A stretch of 64,000 bases of DNA from Pseudomaricurvus sp965662505 (GCF_965662505.1 NZ_CBFIHX010000002.1:3500-67499), one strand, 5' to 3'. Counted from the stretch's first letter, positions 50,109 to 58,079 are shown. Made by a program: numbers and translations. The notes: generated by a model not told the origin, from the sequence alone.

Positions 50109-51176
50109 GTATCACGGTGGGTCTTTGCGATCTGGGGTCTTCTGCTCAGTTGCCTGCCGGTGCAGGCTGCGGTGGTTTTGCAATATCACCATGTTTCAGA
50201 TGCCACACCGGCCTCTACATCCACCACGCCAGCCTTATTTCGTCAGCATATGGAATATCTGGAAAGTGAGGGTTATGAGGTGGTCTCCTTGCCGGAGTTG
50301 CTGGAGGGATACACTTCATCGGAGGACGACAGAGCAAAGCGGGTTGCCATAACCTTTGATGACGGTTACAGCAGTGTCTACACCACGGCGTACCCTGAGC
50401 TGAAAAAGCGCGGCTGGCCGTTTACGGTGTTTGTGAACACCAAGCCCCTGGATGAGCATTGGAAGGAGTTTACTGACTGGGATCAGTTGCGGGAAATGGC
50501 CGCCAACGGCGCAACCATTGCTAACCATACCGTGAATCACGGCCACCTGATCCGCCGGCAGGAGGGGGAAAGCGAGGAGGAATGGCGTCAGCGGATTAAA
50601 GAAGATCTGCTTTTGGCCGAAAAACGTATTAAACAGGAAACCGGACAAAATCACCGTATCTTGGCGTATCCCTTTGGCGAGTACGATTTGGCGCTGATGA
50701 AATTGTTGAAATCGCTGGATTTTGTCGGTTTTGGGCAGCATTCCGGCCCTTTGGGGAGTTCACACTCTCCTCAGGCGTTGCCGCGTTTCCCGTTCGGGGG
50801 GCATTACGGCGATATCAGTGACTTTGCCCAGAAAGCCTCCACCTTGCCGATGCCTCTGGAATCCGTATTTTTAGAGACTGCGTCCTCAGAAGATGTGGCC
50901 ATTGAGCCTTTGTTGCCGCCGGGCGACAGCCAGCCCAAACTGGTTTTGAACGTGGGCTCTGCAGCTTTGGCGCAGACGATCAGTTGCTTTGCCACTGGGC
51001 AGGGGCGAGTAGATACGCATGTGGATGATCAGCGGGTTGAGATCGAGTTGCAAAAGCCCTTGCCGGCTGGCCGCAGCAGGATCAACTGCACTGCCGCTGC
51101 GGGCGAAGGGCGTTTTTACTGGTTTTCTCAACCCTTTTTTCAACCCGATAAACACGGGGAGTGGCCACCTGAATAG
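50004..51176 (+). CDS. Polysaccharide deacetylase with repeat-encoded N-terminal extension
   Basis: A NodB-type carbohydrate esterase of 390 residues. The metal and catalytic motifs are present: ITFDDGYSS near 113 (Asp-Asp) and NHTVNHGH near 174 (H-x3-H). A signal-like segment (WVFAIWGLLLSCLPVQA, about 39-56) precedes VVLQYHHVSD. After the deacetylase domain (to about 275) there is a C-terminal domain of about 115 residues with two conserved-looking cysteines that I do not recognise. GTG 50004 with GGAGGAG upstream is the best start. It makes the first 35 residues five heptads encoded by a 21-bp repeat; ATG 50031 or one of the later GTG codons may be used instead. The substrate is unknown. 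Confidence 0.82.
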   Translation: MYRAKTVVNMAKTRVNRARTGVNRAGAVVNQKRAAVSRWVFAIWGLLLSCLPVQAAVVLQYHHVSDATPASTSTTPALFRQHMEYLESEGYEVVSLPELLEGYTSSEDDRAKRVAITFDDGYSSVYTTAYPELKKRGWPFTVFVNTKPLDEHWKEFTDWDQLREMAANGATIANHTVNHGHLIRRQEGESEEEWRQRIKEDLLLAEKRIKQETGQNHRILAYPFGEYDLALMKLLKSLDFVGFGQHSGPLGSSHSPQALPRFPFGGHYGDISDFAQKASTLPMPLESVFLETASSEDVAIEPLLPPGDSQPKLVLNVGSAALAQTISCFATGQGRVDTHVDDQRVEIELQKPLPAGRSRINCTAAAGEGRFYWFSQPFFQPDKHGEWPPE

Positions 51177-51218
51177 AATTGGCTAACGAGTAGCGGTACC
51201 TACAGGAATTGTGAGTGA

Positions 51219-52424
51219 ATGACGACCATTAAAAAAATTAGCTTGGCGCAGCTCAGGGTGGGGATGTATGTCACCCAGGTTGATAAAACCAGTGCTGCAG
51301 GTGCCAACCTCAGGGCACAGGGGCTGATTACTCGTGAAGATACCATTGAGCGGTTCCGCCAGCAGGGCATGCAGGAGTGTTTCATCGATACTGCCAAGGG
51401 AGATGATTGCCCCGAAGGTATTCCGCTGAAGCCGTTACGCAATCCTGTTGAGACACACTTTCCTCAGTGTGACGAAGATTTTCCAGTCCCAAGAGTTCCC
51501 TATGAAGAGGAGCGTGAAAACGCGATCAGAGTGCGCAATAAAGCCCTGATGCTGGTTAGTGATGTCATGCACGATGTCAAAATGGGCCGCTCTGTTGATC
51601 GCTCAGCTGTCGATAATATTGCCTTGGATATCACCGAGTCGCTGGTGAATAACCAAAATGCCTTGCTGAGCCTGATGTATATGGGCGAGAAAGACGAATA
51701 CCTGTTGGAACACTCCATGAACGTGGCGGTGTTAATGGGGGTGCTGGCCCGTTCCTTGGGATATCGCGATGAAGAGCTTCACCATTTGGTGATGGGAGCT
51801 TTTGTTCATGATGTAGGGAAGATACGTGTGCCTGAAAGCATTCTCCATAAACCGGGCAAGCTGGAACTGACCGAATGGGAAGAGATGAAGCGCCATGTGG
51901 ATTACGGCATTGAAGCGTTAGAGGCGATTGATAACTTCCCGGAAATCGCGATGGCCATTTGTACTGAGCACCACGAACGGCTGGATGGCACTGGTTACCC
52001 ATCCCGCAAGCCCGCGGCTCAGATCAGTCGGCAGGGGAGGATGGGGGCGGTGGTCGATGTGTATGATGCGATTACATCGGACAGGGTTTACCACAAAGGA
52101 CTGGAGCCGAATGCGGCTTTGAAAAAAATGCTGGAGTGGAGCGGCGACCATCTGGATCGTGAGCTTGTTTATCAGCTTATCCGCTGTGTGGGGGTTTATC
52201 CGGCTGGCTCTATGGTGCAGCTTGACTCTGGTCATGTGGGAGTAGTGCTGGAAGTCTGTACTCGTCAGCCCGCTCAGCCAAGATTAAAACTGGTGTATGA
52301 CGGCAGGCGTCAGCTAAAAATGCAGGAGAAGATCATTAATCTGGCAGATACCGATTTGTATGGCAATATCGCATCGGCAGTGGTTCCCTCGACATTTGGT
52401 TTGAATGCCAGGGATTATTTATAG
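51219..52424 (+). CDS. HD-GYP cyclic-di-GMP phosphodiesterase
   Basis: A 401-residue response protein with an N-terminal DUF3391 domain (about 5-125; AQLRVGMYVTQVDKT) and an HD-GYP domain (about 145-330). Key residues are His165, the HDVGK motif at 197-201, and HHERLDGTGYP at 251-261, so the catalytic and GYP residues are intact. HD-GYP enzymes degrade cyclic di-GMP. It begins 42 bp after the deacetylase on the same strand and may be co-transcribed. Its stop lies 3 bp before a perfect 23-bp duplication. Confidence 0.93.
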   Translation: MTTIKKISLAQLRVGMYVTQVDKTSAAGANLRAQGLITREDTIERFRQQGMQECFIDTAKGDDCPEGIPLKPLRNPVETHFPQCDEDFPVPRVPYEEERENAIRVRNKALMLVSDVMHDVKMGRSVDRSAVDNIALDITESLVNNQNALLSLMYMGEKDEYLLEHSMNVAVLMGVLARSLGYRDEELHHLVMGAFVHDVGKIRVPESILHKPGKLELTEWEEMKRHVDYGIEALEAIDNFPEIAMAICTEHHERLDGTGYPSRKPAAQISRQGRMGAVVDVYDAITSDRVYHKGLEPNAALKKMLEWSGDHLDRELVYQLIRCVGVYPAGSMVQLDSGHVGVVLEVCTRQPAQPRLKLVYDGRRQLKMQEKIINLADTDLYGNIASAVVPSTFGLNARDYL

Positions 52425-52427
52425 CCA

Positions 52428-52473
52428 CCTTCGATATTGCAACCAACAGGCCTTCGATATTGCAACCAACAGG
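52428..52473. repeat. Perfect 23-bp tandem duplication after the HD-GYP gene
   Basis: CCTTCGATATTGCAACCAAC-AGG occurs twice head to tail (52428-52450 and 52451-52473) without a mismatch, and CAGG follows once more. The identity of the two copies points to a recent event. Confidence 0.95.
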
Positions 52474-52503
52474 CAGGCCGCCGGGTTTGGTTGCCACCAT
52501 GTC

Positions 52504-53406
52504 TTAGCTTTCAGCCGAGGTTGAAGCTGAGCGCTTGGGATCAAACTGCTTGAGTTTGTTAAAGCGAATCATCCCCTGCAAGTCGTGAATGTACACTTCC
52601 CCTTTCTCTGAATATTTCTCCAGTCCTTCAGCCAGTGCGAGACTGTCGAGGGACTGTTTTTCTTGTCTGAAGTCAGCGCGTATTTCTCGAACTTTTTCAT
52701 AGGCCGGGTGTGAATTAATGTTTAGCATATACGCGGCAACAGCAGCATCCAGGCTGTCAAAACTCGCCACTTCATGTGTTGCGCCGGGGATTCGACGGCT
52801 GGGTACAACGCCGCAGCCAGCGGTAAAACACCACTGACCAAAATAGTTATTGGCTTCTTTGGCAAAGCGGGAGCGTCCCCAGGCTGACTCCATCGCCGCT
52901 TGCGCCAAAGCCATCGACGGAGGGACTACGTCAATGCGGGTCATCAGGTCTTGAACAAGCTCTTTATCGGATAACTCTTCTGGTGCCCGGTATCTGAGAG
53001 CCCAGGTTTCCAGAGTCGCCTGTTGTCTGAGACTGAGGCTTTTGCCGTTCGTTTGGCGTTCAGCGATGTCCTGCAATTGCTGTCTCTGTTTGCTGATTTT
53101 TGCGTTTTGGCGAATGATCGCAGGCAAAAGTCGTTTGTAAAAGCTTTTCTTCAGTGCCGGAGTATCTTGTGGAATTGAGGGGATCTGAAGTGTCTCTGCG
53201 ACCTGTTGATCTTCATCTTCCAGGGTTTCTCTGCGCGATGCACGAGACTCTTCACGGGCCTGGCTTTTGATTTCATGAGAGGCTTTAAATTCTTCGGTGT
53301 TATGTAACCAGTGTTGTAAGAAAAACACTCCGGCCAGACAGAAACAGCTGAACGCGACAAACAGCCAGCCGAGCCAGACGTTTTTAGTGGATGGTGTGTT
53401 GCTCAT
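52504..53406 (-). CDS. Bax-like glucosaminidase-domain protein
   Basis: A 300-residue membrane-anchored protein. One helix (about 10-31) is followed by a charged, helical region (40-125) and a glucosaminidase domain (about 140-280) with the catalytic glutamate in LAQAAMESAWGRSRFA and the NNYFGQWCF segment. This is the layout of Bax proteins, thought to cut peptidoglycan. GAGG lies 6 nt before ATG 53406, which is preferred over an upstream TTG at 53418. Two cysteines (WCFTAGCG) may form a disulfide, as is common in this group. Confidence 0.88.
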   Translation of the reverse strand: MSNTPSTKNVWLGWLFVAFSCFCLAGVFFLQHWLHNTEEFKASHEIKSQAREESRASRRETLEDEDQQVAETLQIPSIPQDTPALKKSFYKRLLPAIIRQNAKISKQRQQLQDIAERQTNGKSLSLRQQATLETWALRYRAPEELSDKELVQDLMTRIDVVPPSMALAQAAMESAWGRSRFAKEANNYFGQWCFTAGCGVVPSRRIPGATHEVASFDSLDAAVAAYMLNINSHPAYEKVREIRADFRQEKQSLDSLALAEGLEKYSEKGEVYIHDLQGMIRFNKLKQFDPKRSASTSAES

Positions 53407-53531
53407 GAAAAACCTCAAAATGACTGTTGAATACTAGTGTCGGGACAGCGCAGCGTTGTCAGGCTACGCCCAATGACAAAACGGGTAGGTGAGTGGCGAT
53501 GTTCTCGAAATGGCAAATGTTATTAATGCGT

Positions 53532-54215
53532 TTATAACCCCAGATCTTTGCGCAGGGACGCCAGTCGCTCGAGGTTTTCATCCTTGCTCAACGGTGTTTC
53601 GGTTTTTTCCGGCAGGCGTTTAATCTCAGGAGGCGGCAGGGTTTCACCGCGGACCACCCGATCACACAAGGTTCGATAGTGATCGCGGAACACGGGAAAG
53701 GCTACGCGCTCAATATTGCTGTTCAGGAAATACCAGTCGCTGAGCTTGCCGGCGTGATAAACCGCGGGGTGGCTCCAGTTGAATTCGGCTTTCGGGCTGG
53801 GTGCCTGACAGGCTTCGATGTAGGCACTGTGCACATCGGGCAGGCCATGAAGCGCCGGTGAACCCTGACAGAAGCCAATCATCTTGTGCAGGGTGGGCAA
53901 GTACTCAGATTCTTCAATCGCTTTTTTGGCGCCGCGCAAAATGGCGTCAGGGCTAAAGCGTTGCAGGGATTCCACCCACAGGCGCTTGGCTTGATTGAGT
54001 GTCGTGACATCGCCAAACGCGCTGTGATACTGGTTGTGGTAATTAATCCGGAACAGGGCAAACACCTGGTTGATGGCATCAATCAGTTCAGAAGAGGGAG
54101 CTCGTTCGCCGTGATTTTGCGAGGAATCAGAAGGCCCAGCTGCGGTCGTTGAGGTCTTCTGCGATCGAGCGATCTCTTGTTCTACTTGGCTGAGTAGTTG
54201 CTTGCTGTCCTTCAT
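53532..54215 (-). CDS. Lambda P-like replication protein (helicase-loader candidate)
   Basis: A 227-residue protein with a central region (about 40-130: LIDAINQVFALFRINYHNQYHSAFGD, KRLWVESLQRFSPDAILRGAKKAIEESEYLPTLHKMI) that resembles phage lambda replication protein P and its chromosomal relatives. Phage P loads the replicative helicase DnaB at an origin. No phage genes surround it, and the upstream partner has DnaT-like repeats, so a chromosomal helicase-loading or replication-restart role is likely, though inferred. Its start at 54215 lies 89 bp inside the end of that partner gene in another frame, with AAGG upstream. No P-loop is visible. Confidence 0.75.
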   Translation of the reverse strand: MKDSKQLLSQVEQEIARSQKTSTTAAGPSDSSQNHGERAPSSELIDAINQVFALFRINYHNQYHSAFGDVTTLNQAKRLWVESLQRFSPDAILRGAKKAIEESEYLPTLHKMIGFCQGSPALHGLPDVHSAYIEACQAPSPKAEFNWSHPAVYHAGKLSDWYFLNSNIERVAFPVFRDHYRTLCDRVVRGETLPPPEIKRLPEKTETPLSKDENLERLASLRKDLGL

Positions 54216-55356
54216 GATTTCGACCTTGTGGGGCGTTGACGGTAGACGAACTCAAAGAGTGTCGTTTGGCCCAGTGAAATTTAACGTGTTGCAAAAATTT
54301 GGTGTTCCACGACGCGTAGACCTGGTTGCTGTCGCGCCAGAAGATTAAAAATTCCGGGAGCAGTTGTTGGGCAAAGCTGACATCGATGTTGGCCATGCGC
54401 AAAATGTCGTAGACATCACTGCCAGGTTGCCAGTTCTCCGGGATCCGGCGCGGTTCGCTGTCGTGCTCGAGCGCAGAGGTGTATCTGGCCCACTGACGCC
54501 GAATGTGCTGGATAAATTTGGTGTTCCAGGTGCGTGATCGCTCGCCGCGCTCTGCCCAGTAGAGAATGAATTCCGGAATCGCATCCTCGATAAACTGGGG
54601 ATGAATCGCGGCGTGTCGTGTGAGCACATCCATGGCGTCAGGACTGGGTCGCCAGTCTCGGGTCATGGCCACTTCGCTGTCTTTTTGAGTGGTAAAGGTT
54701 TCACGCTGACGCCACTGATGTAAAACATGCTGATGGAACTTGGCGCCCCAGGAGCGATGCGCCTCACCGCTTTCCCGCCAGAAGGTGACAAACTCCGGCA
54801 GTTGCTCGCGAATAAAGTGCTCGGGAATGTTGTGCTGTGCAATGCGTGCCAGCATTTCTGCATCCGGCTGCCAGTTGGGGGCAATGGCGGTGGCGCCCAC
54901 GGCGACTGACGGACGTGGCTGTCGTGATGGGTGATGCTGGGGCTGGGACTGAATCGGGGGCTGAAAACCGTTGTTGCTCTGTGGCTGGTGTTGAGGCTGG
55001 TGTACCGGCGCTTGCGGATTACTCCCGGCTTCGGGTTGAACGTTTGCCTGGGGTTCGTTAAACGCAAAGATCAGTTGCTGGCTCTGCACAAACGGAGCCG
55101 ATTGCAGCAACAGGATGCCTTTGGCCCGCAGGTTCTGACTGATGCGGTTGATGTCGTGCTGATTCCAGAAAGGTAGCGCGACGTACAGGGTCTGATCGTT
55201 CAATTCAAACCAGCGGAAGCCCTGACTGTCTACCGGTTGCAGCGGTCGGGTCAGTTCGTCCAGAACGCTGAGCATAGTGGCTTCCTCCAGGCCGATGGTG
55301 GCGGCCAGAGACGGAGAAACCAGAATAGGGCGTTCGGGGATCAGAGATGATGTCAT
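54127..55356 (-). CDS. Protein with three DnaT-like ssDNA-binding repeats
   Basis: A 409-residue protein. Residues 1-105 form an N-terminal domain that I do not recognise with certainty. Residues 105-155 are a Gln/Pro/His-rich linker. Three copies of a DnaT-type domain follow at about 162-216, 235-291 and 309-365, each with W-(Q/R)-P...(F)-PEF-(V/I/L)-x-(F/Y)-W-x-x-x-x...W-x-x-KF-x-QH-(V/I)...W. E. coli DnaT, which works with PriA, PriB and DnaC in replication restart, has one such domain. The gene overlaps the lambda P-like gene by 89 bp and is divergent from radA, a recombination gene. Confidence 0.8.
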   Translation of the reverse strand: MTSSLIPERPILVSPSLAATIGLEEATMLSVLDELTRPLQPVDSQGFRWFELNDQTLYVALPFWNQHDINRISQNLRAKGILLLQSAPFVQSQQLIFAFNEPQANVQPEAGSNPQAPVHQPQHQPQSNNGFQPPIQSQPQHHPSRQPRPSVAVGATAIAPNWQPDAEMLARIAQHNIPEHFIREQLPEFVTFWRESGEAHRSWGAKFHQHVLHQWRQRETFTTQKDSEVAMTRDWRPSPDAMDVLTRHAAIHPQFIEDAIPEFILYWAERGERSRTWNTKFIQHIRRQWARYTSALEHDSEPRRIPENWQPGSDVYDILRMANIDVSFAQQLLPEFLIFWRDSNQVYASWNTKFLQHVKFHWAKRHSLSSSTVNAPQGRNHEGQQATTQPSRTRDRSIAEDLNDRSWAF

Positions 55357-55441
55357 GGGCGAACTTTAGCATTTTCTGGCGGATGAGTCGCTAGTGTCAG
55401 AAGACCCCAGGGTGGTTCGTGTCGGGTCTGGCAGGTACTAT

Positions 55442-55477
55442 TCGGGTCACACAGACTGGTCGGGTTATACAGACTGG
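55442..55477 (+). repeat. 18-bp tandem duplication upstream of radA
   Basis: TCGGGTCACACAGACTGG (55442-55459) is followed by TCGGGTTATACAGACTGG (55460-55477), 16 of 18 equal. A partial earlier copy (TCGGGTCTGGCAGG) begins near 55424. The array lies 30-80 bp before the radA start, inside its likely leader or promoter. Confidence 0.85.
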
Positions 55478-55505
55478 ATACGGACATGATTTTTCTGAGG
55501 ATACC

Positions 55506-56882
55506 ATGGTGGCAAAAAGCAAAACCGCCTATGTCTGCAGCGAGTGCGGTGCAGATTTTACCAAATGGCAGGGGCAGTGCAGCGAATGCGGCAGCTGGAA
55601 CAGCTTGTCGGAAGTTCGGCTGGGGCCCACTCCGGCCAATCGCACGGAGAAATTCACCGGTTATGCGGGCGCGGCGGGAGTTGCCCCTGAGATCCAGACG
55701 TTGGCCGAGATTGATCTGGAAGCCCTGCCGCGTTTTTCCTCTGGAGCGGGTGAATTTGACCGTGTGCTGGGGGGCGGGCTGGTGCCGGGTTCCGTGGTGT
55801 TGATCGGTGGCAATCCGGGAGCTGGTAAGTCCACACTTCTTCTGCAGACTATGTGCTTTCTGGCGTCAGGCCGAGAGTCACTCTACTGTACCGGGGAGGA
55901 GTCCCTGCAGCAGGTGGCCATGCGAGCCAAGCGTCTGGGGTTGCCGACCGACAAGCTGAAAATGTTGTCGGAAACCAGTGTGGAGTCGCTGGTGGCCACC
56001 GCACAGAAGCTGCAACCCAAAGTCATGGTGGTGGATTCCATCCAGGTCATGCACATGGCCGATATCCAGTCTGCACCGGGTTCCGTCTCTCAGGTGCGGG
56101 AGAGCGCTGCCTACCTGACGCGCTTTGCCAAGCAGACCGGCACAGTGCTGATCTTGGTAGGCCATGTCACCAAAGACGGCAGTTTGGCCGGTCCCAAGGT
56201 ACTGGAGCATATGATTGACTGTTCCATTTTGCTGGAAGGTACCCACGATTCCCGTTTCCGTACTCTGCGGGGCAGCAAAAACCGCTTTGGTGCGGTGAAT
56301 GAGCTGGGGGTGTTCGCCATGACCGAGCAGGGTTTAAAGGAAGTCAGTAATCCCTCGGCCATCTTCCTGCAGCGCGCCGATGAGATTGCCGCGGGCTCCG
56401 TGGTTATGGTGGTGTGGGAAGGTACTCGCCCATTGCTGGTGGAAGTTCAGGCGCTGGTGGATGACAGCCATCAGGGCAATCCGCGGCGGGTGGCTGTGGG
56501 GCTGGATCAGAACCGCCTGAACATGCTGTTGGCGGTGCTGCATCGTCACGGTGGTGTATTGATCGGTGATCAGGACGTCTTTATCAATGTGGTCGGCGGT
56601 GTGCGGGTGATGGAAACCAGTGCAGATCTGGCCCTGCTGCTGTCGGTGGTGTCGAGCTTTCGCAATCGCCCTCTGGGGCACGATTTGATGGTCTTCGGTG
56701 AGGTGGGGCTGTCCGGTGAGATTCGTCCGGTGCCCAGTGGTCAGGAGCGCTTGCGGGAAGCGGCCAAACACGGCTTTAAAACCGCAATAATGCCTGCCGG
56801 AAATGCTCCGAGGGAGACTATTCCCGGCATTAAAGTGATTGCCGTCAAAACCTTGCAGGAGGCTGTGGCGGCTATCGACTAA
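55506..56882 (+). CDS. radA: DNA repair protein RadA
   Basis: RadA (Sms) is a RecA-like branch-migration helicase that acts in recombination. From ATG 55506 the product has 458 residues. It has a C4 zinc finger at Cys11, Cys14, Cys25 and Cys28, Walker A GGNPGAGKSTLL near 95, the RadA-specific KNRFG motif near 255, and a Lon-protease-like C-terminal domain. GAGGA lies just before this start; the longer open frame from 55419 would translate the 18-bp repeats and is not preferred. It is next to two PilZ genes, as in Pseudomonas. Confidence 0.96.
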   Translation: MVAKSKTAYVCSECGADFTKWQGQCSECGSWNSLSEVRLGPTPANRTEKFTGYAGAAGVAPEIQTLAEIDLEALPRFSSGAGEFDRVLGGGLVPGSVVLIGGNPGAGKSTLLLQTMCFLASGRESLYCTGEESLQQVAMRAKRLGLPTDKLKMLSETSVESLVATAQKLQPKVMVVDSIQVMHMADIQSAPGSVSQVRESAAYLTRFAKQTGTVLILVGHVTKDGSLAGPKVLEHMIDCSILLEGTHDSRFRTLRGSKNRFGAVNELGVFAMTEQGLKEVSNPSAIFLQRADEIAAGSVVMVVWEGTRPLLVEVQALVDDSHQGNPRRVAVGLDQNRLNMLLAVLHRHGGVLIGDQDVFINVVGGVRVMETSADLALLLSVVSSFRNRPLGHDLMVFGEVGLSGEIRPVPSGQERLREAAKHGFKTAIMPAGNAPRETIPGIKVIAVKTLQEAVAAID

Positions 56883-56909
56883 GGGTTTGTTGAGGGGCTT
56901 TCCGGCTTA

Positions 56910-56957
56910 CTCAGAACTCATCGTTTACAGGGATCATCGTTCTCAGAGCTCATCGTT
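56910..56957. repeat. Duplicated 3' end of the first PilZ gene
   Basis: CTCAGAACTCATCGTT (56910-56925) and CTCAGAGCTCATCGTT (56942-56957) match at 15 of 16 bases with a 32-bp period; a CATCGTT fragment lies between. On the minus strand the right copy is the last codons and TGA stop of the PilZ gene (NDEL-stop) and the left copy repeats them beyond the stop. Confidence 0.75.
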
Positions 56958-57329
56958 GTCCGTGAGGATGTTCTCCAAGGTGCGGTGCATCTCTGATGGC
57001 CGCTGGTTGCGTCCCACCAGCTCCCGCAGTCGGGACTGGTGGTCAATGCTGTTGGCGCGACACTCAACCCCAATAAAGTGATTCTTCTGATGGGCAATCT
57101 TGCCGTGCATCTTGATGGGGTCACCGTCGTCAGTTTCCAGTGTGAGTACGATTTCCTCTCCCTGATCTACCTCGTATCTGTGGATCAAAGCCACCAAAGC
57201 GCCGTTGAACGACAGGTCGATGATGTGCACAGGCCATTTTTGGTGGGTGGTAATCATAGAAGCATGGCCGCGAAAGCCTACCCGAGGGAAGTATCGACGC
57301 TCCTGTGATTTCATACCGACTACGGTCAT
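56943..57329 (-). CDS. PilZ-domain cyclic-di-GMP-binding protein (first)
   Basis: A single-domain PilZ protein of 128 residues. The c-di-GMP-binding motifs are RRYFPR at residues 11-16 and DLSFNG at 38-43, in the usual spacing. MKSQERR at residue 6 is an alternative start. Position beside radA matches PilZ protein PA4608 of Pseudomonas, from memory. It converges with radA. Confidence 0.88.
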   Translation of the reverse strand: MTVVGMKSQERRYFPRVGFRGHASMITTHQKWPVHIIDLSFNGALVALIHRYEVDQGEEIVLTLETDDGDPIKMHGKIAHQKNHFIGVECRANSIDHQSRLRELVGRNQRPSEMHRTLENILTDNDEL

Positions 57330-57387
57330 TCTGCCTCCTCGTGGGTGTTGGTCATGATGTTTTCGATAGGTAAGTGAGATAGTTAAG

Positions 57388-57417
57388 TTTTAGAGAACCA
57401 TGCTTTAGATAACCGCA
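57388..57417. repeat. Degenerate 15-bp pair between the PilZ genes
   Basis: TTTTAGAGAACCATG (57388-57402) and CTTTAGATAACCGCA (57403-57417) match at 11 of 15 positions, in the 92-bp gap between the two PilZ genes. Weak alone; listed because it fits the pattern seen elsewhere in the window. Confidence 0.5.
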
Positions 57418-57421
57418 TAAA

Positions 57422-57823
57422 TCAGTCGGGATTAATCAGCGCATGCAGCTCGCGATCGGCAGCCTCGGAATCTCCCAGGTTCAGCTCGATGAGTCTGCGC
57501 AGGTGACTCAGGCTAACCGGGTCAATGCGCTCTACGATAAACCCCATCCAGCCTTCCTTGCGCCAGGACAAACGTGCCACCAGCTCAATGAGCGAGTCAT
57601 CGGACAGGGCAATGGTGACATCCACCGGCAGGTTTTCATCCAGTGAGCAGTGCTCTGGCTCAGTAATCAGCAAGCCTTTCATCGAGATGTCCAGCAACTG
57701 GCTGGGCCAGCGCAGGGTGTCCTGTTGGATCGAGGTGTCGGCATCAAAAGGAATTCGGCTGAAGCGTCTGCGTTCAGAGTGACTGGTTCCGGATTTTGGG
57801 TCGCTTGCTGGGGGTGTGGCCAC
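57422..57823 (-). CDS. PilZ-domain cyclic-di-GMP-binding protein (second)
   Basis: A second single-domain PilZ protein, 133 residues, with RRRFSR at 18-23 and DISMKG at 45-50, both intact. The two PilZ proteins share the motifs but differ elsewhere, so they are an old duplication or independent recruits. They are in tandem on the minus strand with a 92-bp gap. Confidence 0.85.
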   Translation of the reverse strand: MATPPASDPKSGTSHSERRRFSRIPFDADTSIQQDTLRWPSQLLDISMKGLLITEPEHCSLDENLPVDVTIALSDDSLIELVARLSWRKEGWMGFIVERIDPVSLSHLRRLIELNLGDSEAADRELHALINPD

Positions 57824-57976
57824 GATCGGTTGCCCTATTTATTAGTGTGCTTGTTTCCTCTTAGTGTAGAAGCCTTTTAATCGACGACAGGATTTTTTTG
57901 AGGCCAATTGCACGCAGTTCGCAGTTTTTGTGGTTTGGAATTCATATTCGACCAGCCTGAAAGCTGCATTTCTGTG

Positions 57977-58031
57977 AGCGTTTATGTCAATTCAAGGTGG
58001 GTTTTCACTGCTTTATTGATATAAACGCTCA
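57977..58031. promoter_or_regulatory. 16-bp inverted repeat upstream of the btuB promoter
   Basis: GAGCGTTTATGTCAAT (57977-57992) and ATTGATATAAACGCTC (58016-58031) are inverted copies with one difference (a G-T/U wobble) and a 23-nt spacer. There is no T-run. The right arm ends 8 bp before the -35 hexamer, which suits a repressor or activator site; a transcript through it would form a strong hairpin. Confidence 0.7.
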
Positions 58032-58039
58032 TCAAGTCT

Positions 58040-58068
58040 TGACTAAACAATGGGTGAACCTTAGTCTG
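58040..58068 (+). promoter_or_regulatory. Likely sigma-70 promoter of btuB
   Basis: TTGACT (58040-58045), a 17-bp spacer and TAGTCT (58063-58068). The -35 is near consensus and the -10 is weak. Predicted transcription begins near 58076, directly before the riboswitch aptamer, which supports the call. Confidence 0.6.
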
Positions 58069-58079
58069 CGCGGCGTTAT

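Noticed and set aside
53532..55356. Prophage or phage remnant suggested by the lambda P-like gene
   Set aside because: No integrase, structural, lysis or repressor genes nearby, no attachment repeats, and base composition looks like the neighbours; a chromosomal gene pair is the simpler reading.
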